NCBI RefSeq assembly: GCF_012932145.1
Contig: NZ_MWOK01000024.1
Coordinates: 1-45,174, forward strand
Direction of reading: 5' to 3'
Source: Acidovorax sp. SRB_14
GTDB lineage: Bacteria > Pseudomonadota > Gammaproteobacteria > Burkholderiales > Burkholderiaceae_C
Length of the DNA: 45,174 nt
Shown here piece after piece: positions 1 to 8,051 of the stretch. Below the pieces are notes generated by a model, which worked only from the letters and a program-made list of their open reading frames with translations, was not told where the DNA came from and did no database searches. Both the position numbers and the translations under genes were made by a program. Each line of letters starts with the position of its first letter. Within the stretch, counting starts at the first letter, position 1.

Positions 1-49
1 AGCGCGCAGCGCTGGGGTCGCAGACTTCGGGTCGCCTTCTCTTTGGTGA

Positions 50-74
50 CTTTCTCTTGGCGATCAAGAGAAAG
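50..74. repeat. Perfect 10-bp palindrome with 5-base loop
   Basis: The arms CTTTCTCTTG (50-59) and CAAGAGAAAG (65-74) are exact reverse complements around the loop GCGAT. The match extends outward imperfectly (GGTGA on the left against TTACT on the right). The flanking GTCGCCTTCTCTTTGGTGA text looks like a type of intergenic palindrome I associate with Comamonadaceae genomes; this attribution is from memory and unverified. There is no long T-run, so a terminator role is only possible. Confidence 0.7.
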
Positions 75-173
75 TTACTGCGCCGCCGGGCGCACATCCC
101 AGCCAGCAGCCTCCGCAAAAAGCGCGCTCTAAACCAAACCCCTGCCCGCGGCACAACCCAATTAATAAAAAAC

Positions 174-230
174 CAATGAAAAGTGCCTCTAGCCCAATAA
201 ATACCAGCGCTGAACGCTATGTTTTAAAGA
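174..230 (+). repeat. Diverged copy of the dispersed GCGCTT/AAGCGC repeat
   Basis: The text around GCCTCTAGC ... CAGCGCTG ... GCTATGTTTTAA follows the same order as the clearer copies at 22965 and 23091 (GGCTCTGGCGCTT, spacer, AAGCGCTGATAGCTATC). Several positions in the palindromic core are mutated, so this is a weak, aged copy. Confidence 0.4.
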
Positions 231-244
231 GCAAGCGCAAAAAT

Positions 245-961
245 TCAAAACGGCGAAACCGCGTTGAACGCGCGCCCCAGCCAGCCCATGGCCTGGACCT
301 CACTCTGCGCCCCGCGCCCGCGCGACTGCACGCGCACGTTGGCCACCTGCGTGGAGCTCACGATGCTGCCCGGCTGCAGCGCGCGCGGGTCCACCGTGCC
401 CGAAAAGCGTAGCACGTCGACGTTGTCGTTCACGCCGATCTGCTTCTCGCCCGCCACCACCAGGTGGCCGTTGGGCAGCACCTCGATCACCGTGGCCGTG
501 ATCGAGCCCGTGAAGGTGTTGGCGCTCTCGGTGCCGCCCTTGCCCGAGAAGTTGTTTTCCGTGCCCGCGCCGACCTGGGTCTTGTCGCCCAGCACCTTGT
601 TGTTCATGAACGGCAGCGCGGTGATGCCGGCCTTGATGCCCGATTTGCGGTCGATCGTCGACGACGAGGTCTGGCTGGCCGTGACGCGCTCGACGATCTG
701 GATCGTGACGCTGTCGCCCACCATGCGCGCGCGCCGGTCCTCGAACACGGGGCGGTAGCTGGCGCTGCGGAACAGGCTGCCCGTGGCCGGGCCGACCATG
801 GGCGGTGCCGCGGCGATGGGCGGCGGCGCAGTGGGCAGCAGGTCCACCGGCGGCGGCGGCGACAGCGGGGCGCAGCCGCTGCACAGCAGCACCAGGCCGG
901 CGCTCCAGGCGGCCGCGTGCCCGGGCAGGTCGAGACGGAAGGAGGACAGGGGCGAGCGCAT
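245..961 (-). CDS. flgH: Flagellar L-ring lipoprotein FlgH
   Basis: FlgH forms the outer-membrane L-ring bushing around the flagellar rod. The 238-residue protein has a signal peptide ending in the lipobox LCSGC (about residues 26-30), as expected for this lipoprotein. A proline-rich linker follows, then the conserved body with GDSVTIQIVE, the NTFTGSITATV segment and PNGHLVVAGEK. The start is supported by AGGAA about 8 bases upstream. It is the last gene of the minus-strand operon flgB-C-D-E-F-G-H, 41 bases after flgG. The P-ring gene flgI, the usual next gene, is not within the 244 bases remaining before the window edge. Confidence 0.97.
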   Translation of the reverse strand: MRSPLSSFRLDLPGHAAAWSAGLVLLCSGCAPLSPPPPVDLLPTAPPPIAAAPPMVGPATGSLFRSASYRPVFEDRRARMVGDSVTIQIVERVTASQTSSSTIDRKSGIKAGITALPFMNNKVLGDKTQVGAGTENNFSGKGGTESANTFTGSITATVIEVLPNGHLVVAGEKQIGVNDNVDVLRFSGTVDPRALQPGSIVSSTQVANVRVQSRGRGAQSEVQAMGWLGRAFNAVSPF

Positions 962-1002
962 GGCGAAATTCCTGGGTGCGGTGGGTGCGTTGAAGCGCGC
1001 GG

Positions 1003-1785
1003 TTACAGCTGGGCCAGCTTCGCCAGCATCTGGTCCGAGGTCTGGATGGCCTTGGAATTCATCTCGTAGGCGCGCTGGGTCTGGATCATGGTCACCAGCT
1101 CCTGCACCACGTTGACGTTCGAGGTTTCCAGGTAGCCCTGCAGCACCGTGCCCAGGCCGTTGGTGCCCGGCGTGCCGCCCGTGGGCTGGCCCGAGGCGGC
1201 GGTCTCGACATAGAGGTTCTGACCGCGCGGCTCCAGGCCCGCCGGGTTGATGAAGGTCGCCATGGCCAGGTTGCCCATGGGCTGCGGCGCGGGGTTGCCG
1301 GGCAGCAGGGCCGAGACGGCGCCGTCGGCGCTGATGCTCACGCCCGTGGCATTGGGCGGGATGGTGATGCCACCGCCCACCGGCAGGCCGCTCGACGTGA
1401 CCAGGCGGCCTTGCGCGTCGACCTGGAACGAGCCGTCGCGCGTGTAGCCAATGGTGCCGTCGGGCTGCGTGACCTCGAAGAAGCCGTTGCCCTTGATGGC
1501 GACATCGAGGTTGTTGTTCGACTGCTGCAGGCTGCCCTGCATGAAGTTGCGGCTGGTGGCCACGGTGCGCACGCCCAGGCCCAGGTGCAGGCCGGTGGGC
1601 AGCTGGCTTTGCTCGGTGGTTTGCGAGCCGACCTGGCGCAGGTTCTGGTAGATCAGGTCTTCGAACACCGCGTTGGCGCGCTTGTAGCCCGTCGTGGAGA
1701 CGTTGGCCAGGTTGTGCGAGATGACGTCCAGCTGGGTTTGCTGGGCTTCCATGCCGGTCTTGGAGATCCAGAGCGAATTGATCAT
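1003..1785 (-). CDS. flgG: Flagellar distal rod protein FlgG
   Basis: FlgG builds the distal rod that crosses the periplasm. The 260-residue length is typical. The N terminus ([16 protein letters not shown]) and the [14 protein letters not shown] motif are the rod/hook-family signature, and the C terminus ([22 protein letters not shown]) is the matching C-terminal domain. Both ends form coiled coils in the assembled axial structure. The start has GAGGAA 8 bases upstream. It lies between flgF (42-base gap) and flgH in the flg operon. Confidence 0.98.
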   Translation of the reverse strand: MINSLWISKTGMEAQQTQLDVISHNLANVSTTGYKRANAVFEDLIYQNLRQVGSQTTEQSQLPTGLHLGLGVRTVATSRNFMQGSLQQSNNNLDVAIKGNGFFEVTQPDGTIGYTRDGSFQVDAQGRLVTSSGLPVGGGITIPPNATGVSISADGAVSALLPGNPAPQPMGNLAMATFINPAGLEPRGQNLYVETAASGQPTGGTPGTNGLGTVLQGYLETSNVNVVQELVTMIQTQRAYEMNSKAIQTSDQMLAKLAQL

Positions 1786-1827
1786 GGTGTTTCCTCGTGT
1801 GCGTTCAGGGTGAGTGCGTGCTCAGGT

Positions 1828-2568
1828 TCAGCCGTTGAGGCTGAGCAGCTGGCTGGCCGATTTGTCGTTGGTTTCTGCGGTTTGCAGCAGCTTCATCTGC
1901 TGCTCGAACTGGCGCGCGGCGGCGATCATGCCGACCATGCTCTCGACCGCGTTCACGTTCGAGCCCTCGACCGCGCCGGCCAGCAGGCGCGCGTTGGCGT
2001 CCTGGGGCAGCGGCTCGCCCGAGGCGGTCCGGAACAGCCCGTCGTCGCCGCGGCGCAGCGGATCGTCGGCCGTGGGCGCGGCGAGCTTGAGGCGCCCGAG
2101 CACGGTCGGCGGCTGGCCTGCGGTCTTGGCGGTCAGTGTGCCGTCCGAGCCCAGCGAGAGGTCGGCGCCCGGGGGCACGTCGATCGGCGCGCCGCCGTCC
2201 GAGAGCACGGCCAGGCCGGTGCCGGTGCGCAGCTGGCCGTCCTGCGCGACCTCGAAGCTGCCGTTGCGCGTGTAGGCCTCGGTGCCGTCGAGGCCCTGCA
2301 CGCCAAACCAGGCATTGCCCATCGCCATGGCGTCGAGGCTGCGGCCGGTGCGCTGCACCGGGCCCGAAGCTTCCGAGTGGCCGGACGTCGCTTCGAGCGC
2401 AAACACGCGCGTGGTCGAGCCCTCGCCCTGGATGGGCACCGAGCGGAACGTCGACATCTCGGCGCGAAAGCCGTTGGTCGACGCATTGGCCAGGTTGTTG
2501 GCCAGCACCGCCTGCCGGTGCGCGGCCGCGTTGGCGCCGGTCATGGAGGTGTAGATGATGCGGTCCAT
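1828..2568 (-). CDS. flgF: Flagellar proximal rod protein FlgF
   Basis: FlgF is a proximal rod subunit. The 246-residue protein begins MDRIIYTSMTGANAAAHRQ and has the LANNLANASTNGFRAE rod motif near residues 22-37. The central region carries the shared rod/hook core (AMGNAWFGVQG). The C terminus EGSNVNAVESMVGMIAAAR matches the family. A GGAG sits 9-10 bases before the ATG. It follows flgE by 46 bases and is clearly distinguished from FlgG by its N terminus and shorter length. Confidence 0.96.
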   Translation of the reverse strand: MDRIIYTSMTGANAAAHRQAVLANNLANASTNGFRAEMSTFRSVPIQGEGSTTRVFALEATSGHSEASGPVQRTGRSLDAMAMGNAWFGVQGLDGTEAYTRNGSFEVAQDGQLRTGTGLAVLSDGGAPIDVPPGADLSLGSDGTLTAKTAGQPPTVLGRLKLAAPTADDPLRRGDDGLFRTASGEPLPQDANARLLAGAVEGSNVNAVESMVGMIAAARQFEQQMKLLQTAETNDKSASQLLSLNG

Positions 2569-2614
2569 GGCGGTGGCTCCGTGCGTTCAGGGGGTCAGAA
2601 AATCAAGCGGGCGG

Positions 2615-3880
2615 TCAGCGCAGGTTGACCATGGTCGAGAGCACCTGGTCCTGCGTCTTGATCGTCTGGGCGTTGGCCTGGTAGGCGCGCTGCGCGGTCA
2701 TCATGTTGACCAGCTCGGCCGTGAGGTCGACGTTCGACTCTTCGAGGGCGCCCGAGCGCAGCCCGCCAAACGTGCCGTCGCCCGGCTTGCCCAGCACCGA
2801 GGGGCCCGATTCGAACGACTCCACCCAGTTGTTGCCACCCACGGCCAGCAGGCCCTGGGGGTTGCGGAAGTTGGCCAGCGCCACCTGCGCCTCGGCGCGC
2901 GTCACGCCGTTGGAGTAGCTGGCCATGACCATGCCGTCGTTGGAGATGTTGATGCTGGTCAGTTCGCCCGAGGCGTAGCCGTCTTGCGTCAGGTCGGCGA
3001 CGGCGAACTTGCTGCCGAACTGCGTGACGTTGGAGAGGTCGATGTCGACCGGGAAGGGCGCCACCGCCGGTGGGGCAGCGCCAGCGTTGGGGTTGGAGCT
3101 GGGCGTGACGGTCAGGCTCAGCTTCGCAGGCGGAACGATCTCGCCCTTTTCATTGAACGTGAGCGTGCCCACTTCCGTGGTCACAGCGGGGTCGAGCGTG
3201 TCAAAAACCTTCCATTCATTAGAGCCGCTCTTTTCGAAATACAGGTTCACCGGGGTGGCAACGCCCTGGCTGTCGTAGACGTTGATCGAAGTGCCATAGG
3301 TCGAGCGCGGCGTGGCCGCCACGGCGGCCACCGGGGGTGTGGCGGTGGGATCGGCCGCCACGCCGGCGGCCAAATTGGCGCGCGCATCCACATTCAGCGT
3401 CGCCTTGATGCTGCCGGTCTGCTTGGCCTGGATGGGGGCGCCGGTCGGGAACGACAGCGGCGTCGCCATCGAAGTGCCCACGCCGGTGGCCGGATCGACC
3501 TTGAACCCCATCACCTGCGCGCCGCCGTTGGTCACCACGCTGCCCGCCTTGTCGATCTTGAAGTTGCCAGCGCGGGTGTAGGCCGCCGAGCCGTCGGGCA
3601 TTTGCAGCCGGAAGAAGCCGTTGCCGTTGATGGCAACGTCCAGGCTGTTGCCAGTGACCGTAAGGTTGCCCTGGCTGAACTGCTGCGCCACGGCCGCCAC
3701 TTCGACGCCGATGCCGGCGTTCTTGCCGCTGCCGGCACCCATGGTCGAGGCGACCACGTCGGCAAACTCGGTGCGCGAGGCCTTGAAGCCGGTGGTGCCC
3801 GAGTTGGCGATGTTGTGGCCGATCACGTCCAGGTTCTTGCTGGCGGCGTTCAAGCCCGAGAGACCTTGTTGAAAACCCAT
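2615..3880 (-). CDS. flgE: Flagellar hook protein FlgE
   Basis: FlgE polymerises into the hook, the universal joint between rod and filament. I place the start at MGFQQGLSGLNAASKN, giving 421 residues, because AGGAG lies about 8 bases upstream; the open frame continues further upstream without a ribosome site. The N terminus has the IGHNIANSGTTGFKAS motif and the C terminus ESNVDLTAELVNMMTAQRAYQAN. Alanine/proline-rich inserts in the middle (around PTATPPVAAVAA) are in the surface-exposed region where FlgE proteins vary. A 56-base gap, partly derived from the dispersed repeat, separates it from flgD. Confidence 0.97.
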   Translation of the reverse strand: MGFQQGLSGLNAASKNLDVIGHNIANSGTTGFKASRTEFADVVASTMGAGSGKNAGIGVEVAAVAQQFSQGNLTVTGNSLDVAINGNGFFRLQMPDGSAAYTRAGNFKIDKAGSVVTNGGAQVMGFKVDPATGVGTSMATPLSFPTGAPIQAKQTGSIKATLNVDARANLAAGVAADPTATPPVAAVAATPRSTYGTSINVYDSQGVATPVNLYFEKSGSNEWKVFDTLDPAVTTEVGTLTFNEKGEIVPPAKLSLTVTPSSNPNAGAAPPAVAPFPVDIDLSNVTQFGSKFAVADLTQDGYASGELTSINISNDGMVMASYSNGVTRAEAQVALANFRNPQGLLAVGGNNWVESFESGPSVLGKPGDGTFGGLRSGALEESNVDLTAELVNMMTAQRAYQANAQTIKTQDQVLSTMVNLR

Positions 3881-3894
3881 GGTGTGCTCCTGAA

Positions 3895-3936
3895 GATATA
3901 GCTGCTTGCGCTTGCCGGTATTGGGCTGCGGTGCGA
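3895..3936 (-). repeat. Partial dispersed-repeat remnant between flgD and flgE
   Basis: On the plus strand this reads ATAGCTGCTTGCGCTTGCCGG followed by a degraded right half. The reverse form of the copy at 23091 reads ATAGCTATCAGCGCTTACCGC at the corresponding place. The remnant reaches the stop codon of flgD, so an old insertion appears to sit inside an operon without separating its genes far. Confidence 0.4.
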
Positions 3937-4608
3937 TTAAAGGATGGACTTGATGGCGCCGTAACTGGCCGAGCCGCCGCGCGCCAATTCGAGCTGCAAC
4001 GCGCCGTTGCTCATGCTGACGGCGGCGACATGGTCCACCGTGAGCGCGGTGGCCGCGACCGGGGCCTCTCCATTGGCGGCCAGCACCTTGAAGCGCAGAG
4101 GCCCGCTGTCCATGTGCCCCGTGCCATCCCACTCGAAGTTGTAGCGCCCTTCCTTGAGTGCGCCGAGGTCGACCATGCCGACCTCCTTGCCGCCCGCGTC
4201 GAGCACCTGCACGCGCACGCTCGCGGCGCTGCCGGTCAGGTCCAGCGCGCCATAGCCCTTGGAGGTTTCGGTGTTGAGTGCCAGCGAGTCACCGTCGACC
4301 AGCACCTGGCGGCCCACCATGGCACTGCCCTGCACCAGTTGCTGCGATGCAAACTGGCCGACCAGGCCCTTGACGGTTTCGTTGAGCTGCTGGATGCCGG
4401 TGACGGTGTTGATCTGCGCGATTTGCGAGGTCATCTGCGCGTTGTCCAGCGGGTTCATCGGGTCCTGGTTGTTGAGCTGGGCCACGAGCAGCTTGAGGAA
4501 GCGGTCCTGGGCACTGGCCGGGTCGTTGGCGTTGACGTCGCGCGGGCCGGCGGCGCTGGCGGCGTTGGCGCCCGCGGTGTAATCGGTCGATGAGATGGGT
4601 GCGGTCAT
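3937..4608 (-). CDS. flgD: Flagellar hook-capping (scaffold) protein FlgD
   Basis: FlgD caps the growing hook and guides FlgE assembly, then is discarded. The 223-residue protein has the conserved N-terminal block DRFLKLLVAQLNNQDPMNP at about residues 35-53, followed by the QMTSQIAQINTVTGIQQLN stretch. The C-terminal half has Ig/tudor-like beta character (YNFEWDGTGHMDSGPL). It starts with ATG after a weak AAGAG site, 27 bases downstream of flgC. Confidence 0.96.
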   Translation of the reverse strand: MTAPISSTDYTAGANAASAAGPRDVNANDPASAQDRFLKLLVAQLNNQDPMNPLDNAQMTSQIAQINTVTGIQQLNETVKGLVGQFASQQLVQGSAMVGRQVLVDGDSLALNTETSKGYGALDLTGSAASVRVQVLDAGGKEVGMVDLGALKEGRYNFEWDGTGHMDSGPLRFKVLAANGEAPVAATALTVDHVAAVSMSNGALQLELARGGSASYGAIKSIL

Positions 4609-4635
4609 GGCGGGGCTCTTTCGGCGGTCGGGGGC

Positions 4636-5040
4636 TTATTGGCCCATTTGCAGGGTCTTGAGCAGCAGCGACTTGGCCGTGTTCATGACCTCGACGTTGT
4701 TTTGGTACGAGCGCGAGGCCGAGATCATGTTGACCATCTCCTCGACCGCGTTGACGTTCGAATGCGTGACATAGCCCTCGGCATCGGCCGATGGGTGGCT
4801 CGGGTTGTGGATGCGCCGGCCCGGAGTGTTGTCCTCCTGAATGGCCTTGACGCGCACGCCCGCCGAGCTGTCCGCGCCCATGGGCGCGGTCTGGAACACG
4901 ACCTGGCGCGCCTTGTAGGCCTGGCCGTCGGGGCCGGCCACGGCATCGACGTTGGCCAGGTTGCTGGCGACGACGTTGAGGCGCTGCGACTGCGCGCTGA
5001 CGGCGCTGCCCGAGACGCTGAAGATGGAGAACATCGACAT
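4636..5040 (-). CDS. flgC: Flagellar proximal rod protein FlgC
   Basis: FlgC is a proximal rod subunit. The 134-residue protein has the N-terminal FSVSGSAVSAQSQRLNVVASNLANVD motif and the C-terminal SNVNAVEEMVNMISASRSYQNNVEV block, both diagnostic of FlgC; the length is as expected. The ATG at 5040 is followed by another two codons in (MSM), and the ribosome site is weak, so the start may be off by six bases. The gap to flgB is 25 bases. Confidence 0.97.
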   Translation of the reverse strand: MSMFSIFSVSGSAVSAQSQRLNVVASNLANVDAVAGPDGQAYKARQVVFQTAPMGADSSAGVRVKAIQEDNTPGRRIHNPSHPSADAEGYVTHSNVNAVEEMVNMISASRSYQNNVEVMNTAKSLLLKTLQMGQ

Positions 5041-5065
5041 GGCAGGGGGTGCTTTCTAAGACGGC

Positions 5066-5488
5066 TCACTGGCCCTGGATGGCGCTGAGCATGGTTTTGG
5101 CGTTGCCGTTGATGAAGCGCAGCGTGGCCTCGTAGCGCACGGCGTTGTCGACGAAGTTGGCGCGCTCGCGGTCCAGGTCGACGGTGTTGTTGTCCAGGCT
5201 GGGCTGGGTCTGTACGGCATAGCCCAGCGCGCCCTCGCCCGCTGCGCCCAGGCGCACCGTGGGCAGGGCCATGTGGTGGGCGTGGGTGGGCGCCGCAGCG
5301 CCACGCGGCCCTGGGCTGGCGCCGCTGTGCGTGGCCTCGCGCATGGCTGCGGCAAAGCTCACGTCGCGTGCCACGTAGCCGGGGGTGTCGGCGTTGGCGA
5401 TGTTGCTGGCGATGGCCCGCTGGCGCTCGGCGCGCACGAGCAGCGCGCTGCCGTGGAAGTCCAGCTTTTGGGTCATCTTGTCGAGCAT
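5066..5488 (-). CDS. flgB: Flagellar proximal rod protein FlgB
   Basis: FlgB is a proximal rod subunit and the first gene of the flg operon. I start it at MLDKMTQKLDFHGSALLVR (140 residues); an upstream in-frame ATG adds 12 residues with no family resemblance. The rod motif is ASNIANADTPGYVARDV. The C terminus NFVDNAVRYEATLRFINGNAKTM is typical. It is transcribed away from flgA, and the 219-base divergent gap carries a possible minus-strand promoter. Confidence 0.96.
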   Translation of the reverse strand: MLDKMTQKLDFHGSALLVRAERQRAIASNIANADTPGYVARDVSFAAAMREATHSGASPGPRGAAAPTHAHHMALPTVRLGAAGEGALGYAVQTQPSLDNNTVDLDRERANFVDNAVRYEATLRFINGNAKTMLSAIQGQ

Positions 5489-5524
5489 GTCGGGCCTTGC
5501 GGGAAGGTGGCAGAAGGGACCCAC

Positions 5525-5553
5525 GCTATAGGGCGGTGTCCGGCGTGGGGCAA
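5525..5553 (-). promoter_or_regulatory. Candidate sigma70-type promoter of the flgB operon
   Basis: Read on the minus strand, TTGCCC (5553-5548), a 17-base spacer and TATAGC (5530-5525) lie about 37 bases before the flgB start. A CCACGC/GCGTGG inverted repeat (5521-5526 and 5543-5548) overlaps it, which could be an activator site. Neither the start point nor a regulator is demonstrated. Confidence 0.3.
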
Positions 5554-5659
5554 TTATGGAAACGCCGGGTTTTCTCTAAAGGGGAAAGAGCGCGGGGATC
5601 GCTGCGCAGTTCGGGGTATCGCCGCGGCGTGCGCTGCCTATATTTGCAGCGGTGAAAGA

Positions 5660-5680
5660 GCCTGCGCGCTGTGCGCAGGC
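5660..5680 (+). other. Hairpin in the flgA leader
   Basis: GCCTGCGC (5660-5667) and GCGCAGGC (5673-5680) are perfect 8-bp arms around GCTGT. It lies 27 bases upstream of the flgA start codon, just before its ribosome site. It could affect translation or mark an upstream terminator remnant; no T-run follows. Confidence 0.35.
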
Positions 5681-5707
5681 GTCCGTGGATTTCCTGGAGG
5701 CCCCGCC

Positions 5708-6451
5708 ATGCCCGCTCCCCTTGCCTTAGCCGACAACCCCGCCCCGCTCATTGCGCAGCGCGTGCGCACGGCGTTCGTTGCGCTGTCGCTGGGGTGCGCG
5801 GTGGCGGCGGCCACTGCGCAGGCGCCGGCCGAACTGGGCCAGGCCACGCAGCAGTGGCTCGATGCGGCGCTGCAGCAGCAGTCGCAGGGCATGCTGCGCA
5901 TGGAGGTCAGCGTGGGCGCGCTCGACGAGCGCCTGCGCCTGGCGCCGTGCGCGCGCATCGAGCCCTACCTGCCGGCCGGTGCCCGCTTGTGGGGGCGCTC
6001 GCGGCTGGGTCTGCGCTGTGTGGAAGGGAGCACGCGCTGGAACGTCTTCCTGCCCCTGACTGTGAAGGCGTTTGGCCCCGCCTGGGTGCTGACCGGCAAC
6101 GTGGCGTCGGGCGCGGTGCTGACCGAGGCCGACGCGACCGAGAGCGAGGTCGATTGGGCCGCCGAGGCGGCGAGCATCGTGGCCGACCCCGCGCAGTGGG
6201 TGGGCCAGGTGGCGTCGCGCCCCTTGCACGCCGGCCAGGCGCTGCGCCAGTCGATGGTGCGCGCGCCCCACCTGTTCCAGGCGGGGGCCCAGGTGCGTGT
6301 GGTGGCCGAAGGGCCGGGCTACGCCGTGAGCGGTGGCGGCCAGGCCCTGGTGGCCGGCGCCGCAGGCCAGACTGTGCGCGTGCGCATGGGTAATGGAAAG
6401 ATCGTCAGCGGCACTGTTGACGAAAGTGGAACAGTCACGGCCCAGTTTTGA
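5708..6451 (+). CDS. flgA: Flagellar P-ring assembly chaperone FlgA
   Basis: FlgA is a periplasmic chaperone for assembly of the FlgI P-ring. The start MPAPLALADN (247 residues) follows CTGGAGG at a good distance; the open frame extends far upstream without support. Residues about 15-38 look like a Sec signal peptide (VALSLGCAVAAATAQA). The C-terminal SAF-like domain is recognisable: SRPLHAGQALRQSMV, then the VRVVAEGPGYAVSGGG segment and the ending VRVRMGNGKIVSGTVDESG. It is divergent from flgB and 92 bases before flgM. Its client FlgI is not in this window. Confidence 0.93.
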   Translation: MPAPLALADNPAPLIAQRVRTAFVALSLGCAVAAATAQAPAELGQATQQWLDAALQQQSQGMLRMEVSVGALDERLRLAPCARIEPYLPAGARLWGRSRLGLRCVEGSTRWNVFLPLTVKAFGPAWVLTGNVASGAVLTEADATESEVDWAAEAASIVADPAQWVGQVASRPLHAGQALRQSMVRAPHLFQAGAQVRVVAEGPGYAVSGGGQALVAGAAGQTVRVRMGNGKIVSGTVDESGTVTAQF

Positions 6452-6471
6452 GCCGCAGGCGCATAAAACGC

Positions 6472-6498
6472 TAAAGTAGGCAGCCCACAGGTCGAAAA
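6472..6498 (+). promoter_or_regulatory. Sigma28 (FliA) promoter for flgM
   Basis: TAAAGTAG, an 11-base spacer and GTCGAAAA match the sigma28 consensus TAAAGTTT-N11-GCCGATAA at 6 of 8 positions in each half with exact spacing. It lies 46 bases before the flgM start, so FliA would drive synthesis of its own anti-sigma factor, a known feedback design. Confidence 0.65.
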
Positions 6499-6543
6499 CA
6501 TTGCTACTGATGCCCCATACCACACGGGGTGGTGGAGAGAGCG

Positions 6544-6864
6544 ATGAAGATAGGTCAAACACCGGAGTTGCCCAGCGCGGCAGTGCAGGCAGGTTCTGCC
6601 AAGCAGCAGGGCAAGGCCGCTGCACCCGCAGCCCCAGGGCTTGCCACAGGCGCCGCCGCAGCGGCCGCCACCGCCGGTGTGCCTGTCAGCCTGTCGCGGG
6701 CCGCGCTCGCACCTACCGGCCGCACCGCGGGCGACTTTGACGCCGACCGCGTGAAGGCCGTGCGTGCGGCCATCGAGCGCGGCACGTTCAAGGTCGATGC
6801 CGGGGCCGTCGCTGACAAGATGCTGGCCAATGCCACGGAGATCCTCTCGCGCGCACGCTCCTGA
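6544..6864 (+). CDS. flgM: Anti-sigma28 factor FlgM
   Basis: FlgM binds FliA and holds late flagellar genes off until it is exported through the finished hook. The protein (106 residues from ATG at 6544, preceded by GGAGAG) begins MKIGQTPELPS. Its low-complexity alanine-rich N-terminal half is followed by the conserved C-terminal helices (DFDADRVKAVRAAIERGTF, then VDAGAVADKMLANA), the sigma-binding part. A GTG at 6529 in frame is less likely. A run of eight T (6879-6886) lies just past the stop, after a weak stem, and may attenuate transcription into flgN. Confidence 0.93.
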   Translation: MKIGQTPELPSAAVQAGSAKQQGKAAAPAAPGLATGAAAAAATAGVPVSLSRAALAPTGRTAGDFDADRVKAVRAAIERGTFKVDAGAVADKMLANATEILSRARS

Positions 6865-6903
6865 GCGGACTGCCTGCGTTTTTTTTGATTCTGTGGCCTC
6901 GCC

Positions 6904-7272
6904 ATGTCCCTTGAACAAGCCCTGACCGACGTCGAGCAGTCCCTGCAAGCCGTGTCGTCCCGCCTTCTGGCGAACGATGCGCTGGCGCTGGAGCGCAGCA
7001 GCGCCCATCTGCGCGCGGCCGTCGCCGGCTTGTCCGCGGTTCTGGCCGGCACGCAGAGGCAGGCGTTGTCGCCCGCGGTGGCGCAGCGCGTGCAGCAGGT
7101 GCATGCACAGCTGGCGGCGCAGCGCGAGGGCCTGGCGCGCCTGGCCGCCGCCACGGACCGCCAGGCGGCGGTGGTGTTGCCCTCGGTGCGCGACGACGCC
7201 ACCTACGCCCAGGCCGTGGGCGTGCGCGCTGTCTCGGGCGCGGGGGCCCGCATCTACCGCTCGGCCAGCTGA
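6904..7272 (+). CDS. flgN: FlgK/FlgL export chaperone FlgN
   Basis: FlgN is a cytoplasmic chaperone for the hook-filament junction proteins FlgK and FlgL. The 122-residue, helix-rich protein starts MSLEQALTDVEQSLQAVSS and contains long alanine/leucine/glutamine heptad-like stretches (about residues 5-95). Sequence identity to distant FlgN proteins is low by nature, so the call rests on size, helical character and position directly after flgM, the usual flgMN arrangement. FlgK and FlgL themselves are outside this window. Confidence 0.85.
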   Translation: MSLEQALTDVEQSLQAVSSRLLANDALALERSSAHLRAAVAGLSAVLAGTQRQALSPAVAQRVQQVHAQLAAQREGLARLAAATDRQAAVVLPSVRDDATYAQAVGVRAVSGAGARIYRSAS

Positions 7273-7280
7273 AGTCCAGC

Positions 7281-7302
7281 AGCCGCAGGCCGCAAGGCGG
7301 CT
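7281..7302. terminator. Candidate terminator between flgN and fliA
   Basis: AGCCGC (7281-7286) pairs with GCGGCT (7297-7302); a nested GCCGC/GCGGC stem is also possible. It lies in the 52-base convergent gap between flgN and fliA. The following T-run is poor (TTCTTGGG), so efficiency is doubtful. Confidence 0.35.
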
Positions 7303-7324
7303 TCTTGGGTGGAGTGGGGTGCCC

Positions 7325-8047
7325 TCAGTGGCTGCGCATCTTGGCGCGCAGCCGCGCAATCGACTGGCTGTGCAGCTGGCACACGCGCGATTCCGTCACG
7401 CCCAGCACCGCGGCGATTTCCTTGAGGTTCATGTCCTGCTCGTAGTACATGCCCATGATGTACTGCTCGCGCTCGGGCAGGCCCTCGATGGCCTTGACCA
7501 GGGACGCGCGCAGGCGCTGGTCGCGCAGCAGTGCCATCGGGTCGCCCGCGTCGTCGGCCGTGTCATGGCGCTCCAGGAAGCCCTCGTCGTCCTCGCCGTG
7601 GCCGCGCGCCATGTCTTCGAGGTACACCAACTGCGTGCCGCGCACCTTGCCCAGCAGGCTTTGGTAGTCCGCCAGCGCCATGCCCAGCTCCGCTGCGATC
7701 TCCGACTCGAGCGGGCTGCGGCCGAGTTTCTGTTCCAGGCGCTGCACGGCCTTTTCGATGTCCTTCTGGCTCTTGCGCGAGCTGCGGCTCATCCAGTCGC
7801 CCTCGCGCAGCTCGTCGAGCATGGCGCCGCGGATGCGCTGCGTGGCAAAGGTCTCGAACTGCACGCCCTGCGCCACCTCGTAGCGCGACAGCGCTTCGGT
7901 CAGGCCGATCATGCCGACCTGGATCAGGTCGTCCAGCTCGACGTTGGGCGGCAGCTTGGCGATCATGTGGTGCGCGAGGCGCCGAACCAGCGGAACATAC
8001 TGGCGGATCACGGCATCGCGTGCGAGCTGGCCTTTGGCGGTGTACAT
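7325..8047 (-). CDS. fliA: Flagellar sigma factor FliA (sigma28)
   Basis: FliA directs RNA polymerase to late flagellar and chemotaxis promoters. The 240-residue protein has sigma region 2 (VPLVRRLAHHMIAKLPPNVE, then DDLIQVGMIGLTEALSRYE), region 3 (MSRSSRKSQKDIEKAVQRLE) and region 4 with a helix-turn-helix (MNLKEIAAVLGVTESRVCQL). The start is uncertain between ATG 8047 (MYTAKGQ) and the GTG immediately before it at 8050. The flhG-like gene stops at 8052, so the two are directly coupled. At least four promoters matching its recognition sequence are visible in this window. Confidence 0.97.
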   Translation of the reverse strand: MYTAKGQLARDAVIRQYVPLVRRLAHHMIAKLPPNVELDDLIQVGMIGLTEALSRYEVAQGVQFETFATQRIRGAMLDELREGDWMSRSSRKSQKDIEKAVQRLEQKLGRSPLESEIAAELGMALADYQSLLGKVRGTQLVYLEDMARGHGEDDEGFLERHDTADDAGDPMALLRDQRLRASLVKAIEGLPEREQYIMGMYYEQDMNLKEIAAVLGVTESRVCQLHSQSIARLRAKMRSH

Positions 8048-8051
8048 CACT

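Larger units (their letters stand above)
1..244. other. Left-edge non-coding region downstream of flgH
   Basis: No convincing gene is seen. A short plus-strand ORF at 176-412 runs into flgH antisense and has no ribosome site. The stretch holds a perfect palindrome (50-74) and a decayed copy of the dispersed repeat (about 174-230). The A/T-rich part near 160-244 lies just past the flgH stop and could carry transcription termination for the flg operon, but I see no strong hairpin followed by a T-run. flgI, usually the next gene after flgH, does not start here. Confidence 0.6.
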
